Of a stretch of DNA of 10,342 nt, positions 7,727 to 10,342 are shown piece by piece. Each line of letters opens with the position of its first letter. The stretch's first letter is position 1. The position numbers and the translations under genes were made by a program. Source of the stretch: JAKSSM01 sp045629065 (GTDB lineage Bacteria > Bacillota > Clostridia > Peptostreptococcales > Anaerovoracaceae); contig JAZQQK010000002.1 in NCBI GenBank assembly GCA_045629065.1, positions 1 to 10,342 of the forward strand, in the 5' to 3' direction. The notes beneath the pieces are model-generated. The model was not told the origin of the DNA. It did not search any database and was given only the letters and a program-made list of their open reading frames with translations.

Positions 7727-7756
7727 AAAAAGGGAACCGACGCTACATCGATTCCC
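7727..7756 (-). terminator. Intrinsic terminator in the speA leader (attenuator candidate)
   Basis: On the minus strand GGGAATCGA and TCGGTTCCC form a 9-bp stem (one U-G pair) around a 7-base loop (hairpin 7756 to 7732). It is followed at once by TTTTT (7731-7727). It lies 55 bases before the speA start codon with no gene between. Two readings are possible: it stops transcripts coming from further right, or it is an attenuator that must be read through for operon expression. The candidate -10 at 7779-7784 lies upstream of it, which favours attenuation, but that promoter is itself unproven. I found no convincing competing antiterminator helix. Confidence 0.75.
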
Positions 7757-7778
7757 TGAATTAGTCTTACGTAAGCAC

Positions 7779-7784
7779 ATTATA
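7779..7784 (-). promoter_or_regulatory. Candidate -10 box of the polyamine operon promoter
   Basis: A perfect TATAAT on the minus strand about 107 bases before the speA ATG. The correctly spaced -35 region is poor. A TTGACT (7787-7792) lies too close to serve this -10, and would need a -10 near 7764-7770, where the match is poor. A 10-bp palindrome CTTACGTAAG (7766-7775) falls at the predicted transcription start and could be a repressor site. A transcript from here would begin roughly 16 bases before the leader terminator. Confidence 0.4.
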
Positions 7785-8160
7785 TAAGTCAAGAAAATGA
7801 CTATTGATGTAATGTTTCTTCGTGCTCAGAGTTCTGCAACAAATGCTACTCATATTGACCGTTTCACAAGATGATGTGCGCTTGGCACTGATTATAAAGT
7901 AATCAACTTATAAAATTTGAGCTTCTAACTCAATCAATAATTCGCTTTGTAAAACAGACCCTGTTTCACTCACTTGAGAGCGATTATAAAGGTCTATTTG
8001 GCTGGTGTCAATTACTTTGAAACAGGAAGTGACATCCGGGTTTCTTCCTTGTATTTTTTGTAGCCTTCTTTTGCTGATTGTTTGCCTTTAGCAAGGGGGA
8101 TGCTGACGCAAAGAAAGTAGAATGATTGAGTTGGTAAAAGGAATATACAATAGGTAGAGT
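7785..8160. other. Non-coding, possibly decayed spacer
   Basis: About 375 bases between the speA promoter region and the next plus-strand gene. I can defend no gene in it. It holds two imperfect direct copies of a GTTTCAC...GATTATAAAG block: GTTTCAC at 7861-7867 and 7963-7969, GATTATAAAG at 7890-7899 and 7982-7991. It also has an inverted pair CCTGTTTCA/TGAAACAGG (7960-7968, 8018-8026). On the minus strand, short coding-like tails end at 7902-7904 (ending LLIELEAQIL) and at 8012 (ending KKYKEETRMSLPVSK). These may be remnants of eroded genes but match nothing I recognise. No tRNA or known riboswitch core was seen. Confidence 0.4.
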
Positions 8161-8166
8161 TATAAT
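8161..8166 (+). promoter_or_regulatory. Candidate -10 box for the membrane protein gene
   Basis: TATAAT, 32 bases before the GTG start, is the best -10 match in the upstream region. No good -35 lies at 16-18 bases, so support is weak. Confidence 0.3.
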
Positions 8167-8198
8167 AGATACAATGAGCAGAAAGGCAAAATGGAACA

Positions 8199-8729
8199 GT
8201 GGATAAATCAAATAGAAAAGCAATCTTATTTGGCATCTTAGGAGAGTTGTTGTTAATTGCTGAAGCTCTAATTTACCTCGTAGTTACTTCTTTGGTCTTA
8301 GCTGTTACCTATGTGGGTTCAGAAGTCATAGGCAGAAGAGGAACAGGTTTCCTGCCGGTTGATATATATAGGCTTAATCCATTTATGCTTATATTAGGCC
8401 TTTTGCTTTTCACTGCACTAACAGTTCTTTGTTGGGAGTTCCTGTTAAAGAAGCAGATGATCCGGCTTAAAAACAAAGGACTTGGATGGTTCATAGCCGG
8501 AATTGTTCTGCTTTTAGTTGCAGGCGTACTATTATTCTTTGATGTAATCTTATCAGCTGTTGCTGGAACTGGACTGTTTGGCGATTTCGAAAACGAGTTT
8601 ATATCAGCTGTGCAACTTTTCTTTCCAATGATAGTTGGAGTAGGGTATCCGCTTGTTAGAACTTTGATTCCTGTGGTAAAGAAAATCGCTAAAAGAATCA
8701 GTAAAACTGATTTTGGTATTAGGGAGTAA
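8199..8729 (+). CDS. Small multi-pass membrane protein, function unknown
   Basis: I do not recognise this family. The 176-residue product is strongly hydrophobic, with about four probable membrane segments near residues 8-40, 60-83, 97-125 and 136-158. A basic stretch (KKQMIRLKNKG, about 85-95) lies between segments 2 and 3, and a basic tail (VVKKIAKRISK) near the end suggests cytoplasmic termini by the positive-inside rule. The start is uncertain. GTG at 8199 gives MDKSNRKAILFG, but no proper Shine-Dalgarno stands before it and an in-frame stop lies at 8175. The nearby ATGs at 8174 and 8191 lead only to very short frames. It is not clearly in an operon: 83 bases separate it from the hydrolase gene. 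Confidence 0.7.
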   Translation: MDKSNRKAILFGILGELLLIAEALIYLVVTSLVLAVTYVGSEVIGRRGTGFLPVDIYRLNPFMLILGLLLFTALTVLCWEFLLKKQMIRLKNKGLGWFIAGIVLLLVAGVLLFFDVILSAVAGTGLFGDFENEFISAVQLFFPMIVGVGYPLVRTLIPVVKKIAKRISKTDFGIRE

Positions 8730-8812
8730 CTACGATAAAGAATAATTTACGCGATGGCATTTAAATCGTTCAACGATAACAGTTTGAATTTATTTTAATT
8801 AGGGAGATTGAT
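8730..8812 (+). promoter_or_regulatory. Upstream region of the hydrolase gene with ribosome binding site
   Basis: AGGGAG at 8801-8806, six bases before the ATG at 8813, fixes the start of the hydrolase. A 13-base palindrome ATCGTTCAACGAT (8765-8777) could be an operator, but its arms are only 6 bp. I see no convincing promoter hexamers. Confidence 0.4.
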
Positions 8813-9709
8813 ATGGAAGTTATTGAATTTAGTAATGAGACAAAGGTTGATCACGTGGTTGCACCATGGGAGAAATACATGGCTCCAGGTGATTTTGTAA
8901 GTTATAACCCTTCTTATGTGGGCGGTGCATTCCTTGATAAGTTCGAGGAGCACACACAGCCTGCTTCTGACGTGGGTGACATTACTTATTACCTTTTTAC
9001 TCCAGATAAGAGTGCTTACGAAAGCGGCAAGAAGTTTAAGCTTCTCGTGTTTATTCACGGTGCGACAAATGCTCTCGCGGGCAAGGTGTGTGTGTCCCAC
9101 AGTGGCGGCGAAATGTTCGCGGATGCAAAGCGTCAGGCAAAGATGGAGGGTGCGTATATTCTGGTGCCACTTGCTAATGAGAAGACTGATGAGAATGGTG
9201 AGCTGACTGATTCTTGGTCTGAGGCTTATCTTAAGCACTTAAAGGCTATTATTGATAGAACAGTTGAAGAGTGTGGTGATATTGATAAGGTTATTATCGG
9301 AGGAGGTTCATCTGGTGGATACACAACATGGAAGATGCTTCTCGAATATCCTGATTTCTTCGCAGGTGCATTTCCTGCATCTGGATTTACGGAAGATGAC
9401 AGCTATCTTGAGGCGCTTAACACAAATACAAAATTGTTTATTTCATGTGCGAAATATGATGAATTTGGTTCCTTCGAAAGAGTTACACCAGAAGCACTTA
9501 ATGCCATGGAAAACGCAACTAATGCGATTTGCTTTTTCCCAGAGTTTCTTCGTAACGGTGACAAGGGAGTAGCATCACTTTATTTTGGTATCGAGATGGG
9601 TCAGCACTGCATGATTACACAGATTCAGGCAGATCTTATGTACGATGATGGTACTCCATATTTACCAGAACTTCCTGAAGGAATGACTGGATGGTTTGCC
9701 GGTCTTTGA
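8813..9709 (+). CDS. Alpha/beta-hydrolase, esterase-like
   Basis: A 298-residue serine hydrolase of the alpha/beta fold. The oxyanion strand is LLVFIHGAT (77-85). The nucleophile elbow is VIIGGGSSGGYTTWK (160-174), with Ser167 in G-S-S-G-G fitting GxSxG. The acid is probably Asp216 in SCAKYDEFGS and the base His265 in MGQHCMI; all three triad members are in the usual order. There is no signal peptide, so it is probably cytoplasmic. The predicted esterase/PHB-depolymerase-like style does not reveal a substrate; an acetylated or feruloylated sugar, or another ester, is possible. A good AGGGAG site supports the start. A Gfo/Idh/MocA gene, often linked to sugar metabolism, follows 40 bases later, so the pair may once have been a small catabolic operon. 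Confidence 0.85.
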   Translation: MEVIEFSNETKVDHVVAPWEKYMAPGDFVSYNPSYVGGAFLDKFEEHTQPASDVGDITYYLFTPDKSAYESGKKFKLLVFIHGATNALAGKVCVSHSGGEMFADAKRQAKMEGAYILVPLANEKTDENGELTDSWSEAYLKHLKAIIDRTVEECGDIDKVIIGGGSSGGYTTWKMLLEYPDFFAGAFPASGFTEDDSYLEALNTNTKLFISCAKYDEFGSFERVTPEALNAMENATNAICFFPEFLRNGDKGVASLYFGIEMGQHCMITQIQADLMYDDGTPYLPELPEGMTGWFAGL

Positions 9710-9734
9710 TATTTTGTAATTAAACTTATGAATT

Positions 9735-9740
9735 GGAGGG
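9735..9740 (+). promoter_or_regulatory. Ribosome binding site that fixes the original start of the oxidoreductase
   Basis: GGAGGG, nine bases before the ATG at 9750. It shows translation was meant to begin at 9750, upstream of the G7 run. It argues against the internal GTG at 9769 as the natural start. Confidence 0.8.
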
Positions 9741-9749
9741 CTTATATAT

Positions 9750-10041
9750 ATGAGTATTAAGTGGGGGGGTGCTTGGAACAGCTAACATCGCAGACTGGGG
9801 AGTGATTCCTGGAATGTTACTGGCAGACAATTGTGTGCTTTATGCTATCGCTGGCAGACGTCAGGAGAAGGTTGATGCCTATGTCAGCAAGTTCGGTTTC
9901 AGTAAGGGTTATGTAGGTTATGAGAATCTTCTTAATGACCCTGATGTTCAGGCGATTTATGTTCCACTTCCTAATGATCTTCATAAGGAATGGGTAATTA
10001 AGGCGCTTAATGCACATAAGCATGTTCTTTGTGTTGAATGA
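9750..10041 (+). pseudogene. Gfo/Idh/MocA-family oxidoreductase, frameshifted and truncated
   Basis: From the ATG at 9750 the frame reads MSIKWGGAWNS and stops. With one G removed from the seven-G run at 9763-9769 it becomes MSIKWGVLGTANIADWGVIP, the classic NAD(P)-binding start of this family. It continues with AIAGRRQEKVDAY, GYENLLNDPDVQAIYVPLPN and HKEWVIKALNAHKHVLC. Functional members are usually about 320-400 residues. Here the homology stops dead after HVLC, where EKP is expected, at about residue 94, and a stop follows two codons later. The catalytic and substrate domains are missing. The break coincides to the base with a 36-nt hairpin. The extra G alone could be a sequencing error or phase variation, but the truncation makes the gene non-functional. 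Confidence 0.85.
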
Positions 10042-10068
10042 CCCACCAAAAATGGTGCATCGTTCAAC
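10033..10068. repeat. Near-perfect 36-nt hairpin at the break in the oxidoreductase gene
   Basis: Two 16-base arms (10033-10048 and 10053-10068) pair at 14 of 16 positions, including one T-G pair, around an AAAA loop. The two unpaired positions are adjacent. The left arm starts GTTGAATGA and the right arm ends TCGTTCAAC. It begins at the first base after the last recognisable codon of the Gfo/Idh gene, as expected for the end of an inserted element or a recombination joint. There is no T tract, so it is not a typical terminator. Confidence 0.8.
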
Positions 10069-10195
10069 TAAATCATTTTATAGTATGTTAAGACTGAAAA
10101 TATATTTTGCTAATCATGACTATAGCGAATTGTATTTTGAATTTACTTCGATAATGACATATTTAAACGAGTTACTAAATTCCGATTTAATGTGA
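10052..10195 (+). other. Short open frame of unknown origin, possible gene remnant
   Basis: From ATG 10052, inside the hairpin, an open frame of 47 codons ends at 10195. Its residue make-up looks protein-like (for example RLKIYFANHDYSELYFEF), but it lacks a ribosome binding site and matches no family I recognise. It may be the tail of a gene brought in by the rearrangement that removed the rest of the oxidoreductase. The remaining bases to 10216 are the leader of the next gene. Confidence 0.2.
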
Positions 10196-10216
10196 AGGTA
10201 AAGGAATCTATAAGTG

Positions 10217-10342
10217 ATGAAAAAACTTAATGATTATAAAAAGGCTAAATATTTGTTGGATGATAAAGTTGTAGAAGAAGTTTATCCATTATCGATTGTT
10301 GAAGGAAATCAGAGCGGGGATATTTTTGTTGACGATATTGAA
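10217..10342 (+). CDS. GNAT-type acetyltransferase, 5' part only
   Basis: The frame opens at ATG 10217 (a GTG at 10214 is also possible) and runs off the window after 42 residues. AAGGAA at 10201-10206 is a fair ribosome binding site. The start MKKLNDYKKAKYLLDDK followed by VYPLSIVEGNQSGDIFVDD resembles the N-terminus of the GNAT_acetyltran (PF12746-like) proteins of Firmicutes, in which a segment like PLSIIEG.Q.G.VFVD precedes the acetyl-CoA domain. The acetyltransferase core itself is outside the window, so this is a similarity call from a short stretch. The gene is separate from the broken oxidoreductase upstream. Confidence 0.55.
   Translation, partial: MKKLNDYKKAKYLLDDKVVEEVYPLSIVEGNQSGDIFVDDIE

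Noticed and set aside
7927..8132. 10-bp inverted repeat AACTCAATCA (7927-7936) / TGATTGAGTT (8123-8132), which could suggest a ~206-bp MITE
   Set aside because: One or two such pairs at this distance are expected by chance in 10 kb. No target duplication is seen and the arms do not extend.
7785..8198. Possible eroded speD upstream of speA
   Set aside because: Spot translation of parts of the minus strand showed none of the expected SpeD motifs (for example the Ser cleavage region or a THHFSP-like segment). I did not translate every frame exhaustively.
8008..8236. Two overlapping minus-strand open frames of 71-74 codons
   Set aside because: No ribosome binding site, they run antisense over the start of the membrane protein gene, and their N-terminal parts look like translated AT-rich noise. 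Only the lysine-rich tail of one looks coding, so I mention it as a possible remnant rather than a gene.
8694..8714. Hairpin AGAATCAG/CTGATTTT near the end of the membrane protein gene
   Set aside because: It lies inside the coding sequence, is AT-rich with a G-U pair, and its T run is part of the stem, so it is not a convincing terminator.
9769..10041. Oxidoreductase starting at the internal GTG 9769 as an intact short gene
   Set aside because: The ribosome binding site is spaced for ATG 9750, the GTG start would remove the first strand of the Rossmann fold, and the protein would still lack its C-terminal two thirds.
8765..10068. ATCGTTCAAC occurs both at 8765-8774 and in the right arm of the hairpin at 10059-10068, as if bounding an element holding the hydrolase and oxidoreductase
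   Set aside because: Many exact 10-mer pairs are expected by chance in a 10-kb window, and only short, gapped similarity extends beyond the match.
1..10342. CRISPR arrays, tRNA, rRNA, complete insertion sequences, defence or toxin-antitoxin genes
   Set aside because: Looked for on both strands; no repeat-spacer pattern, tRNA-like cloverleaf with conserved TTC arm, transposase motif or toxin-antitoxin pair was found.

Overview
The window looks like chromosomal DNA from an anaerobic, moderately AT-rich Clostridia member, most likely a Lachnospiraceae relative such as the Butyrivibrio/Pseudobutyrivibrio group. That placement rests on protein style, strong GGAGG-type ribosome binding sites and operon content. 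No rRNA or other taxonomic marker is present, so it is an inference.

The core (919-7672, minus strand) is a compact six-gene polyamine operon read in the order speA, speE, carboxyspermidine dehydrogenase, nspC-type carboxyspermidine decarboxylase, aguA, aguB. SpeA makes agmatine from arginine. AguA and AguB convert it through N-carbamoylputrescine to putrescine. The dehydrogenase and decarboxylase add an aminopropyl group from aspartate semialdehyde to give spermidine without S-adenosylmethionine. Three junctions are 4-nt ATGA overlaps, and speA/speE are one base apart. The exception is a GC-rich hairpin between the dehydrogenase and nspC. The operon also carries speE, an aminopropyltransferase homologue that would normally need decarboxylated AdoMet, yet no speD is in the window. 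This SpeE also departs from consensus at two usual pocket positions. The speA leader contains a well-formed intrinsic terminator between a candidate promoter and the start codon, so attenuation is plausible.

Left flank (1-946, plus strand): the 3' part of a C_GCAxxG_C_C redox-family gene, an intact GNAT acetyltransferase overlapping it, and the N-terminal stub of a second, RimJ/RimL-type GNAT that runs into the end of aguB.

Right flank (7673-10342): about 520 bp of non-coding, possibly decayed DNA; a small multi-pass membrane protein of unknown function; an alpha/beta-hydrolase (esterase-like); a Gfo/Idh/MocA oxidoreductase broken twice (an extra G in a G7 run near its start, and an abrupt end at a near-perfect 36-nt hairpin); about 150 bp of unassigned DNA; and the start of a third GNAT-type gene running off the end. 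The flanks show gene erosion while the polyamine operon is intact.

The best leads are the SpeE of uncertain chemistry inside an AdoMet-independent spermidine operon, the leader terminator, and the hairpin that cuts the oxidoreductase gene. I saw no clear new defence system, CRISPR array, tRNA, rRNA or complete mobile element.
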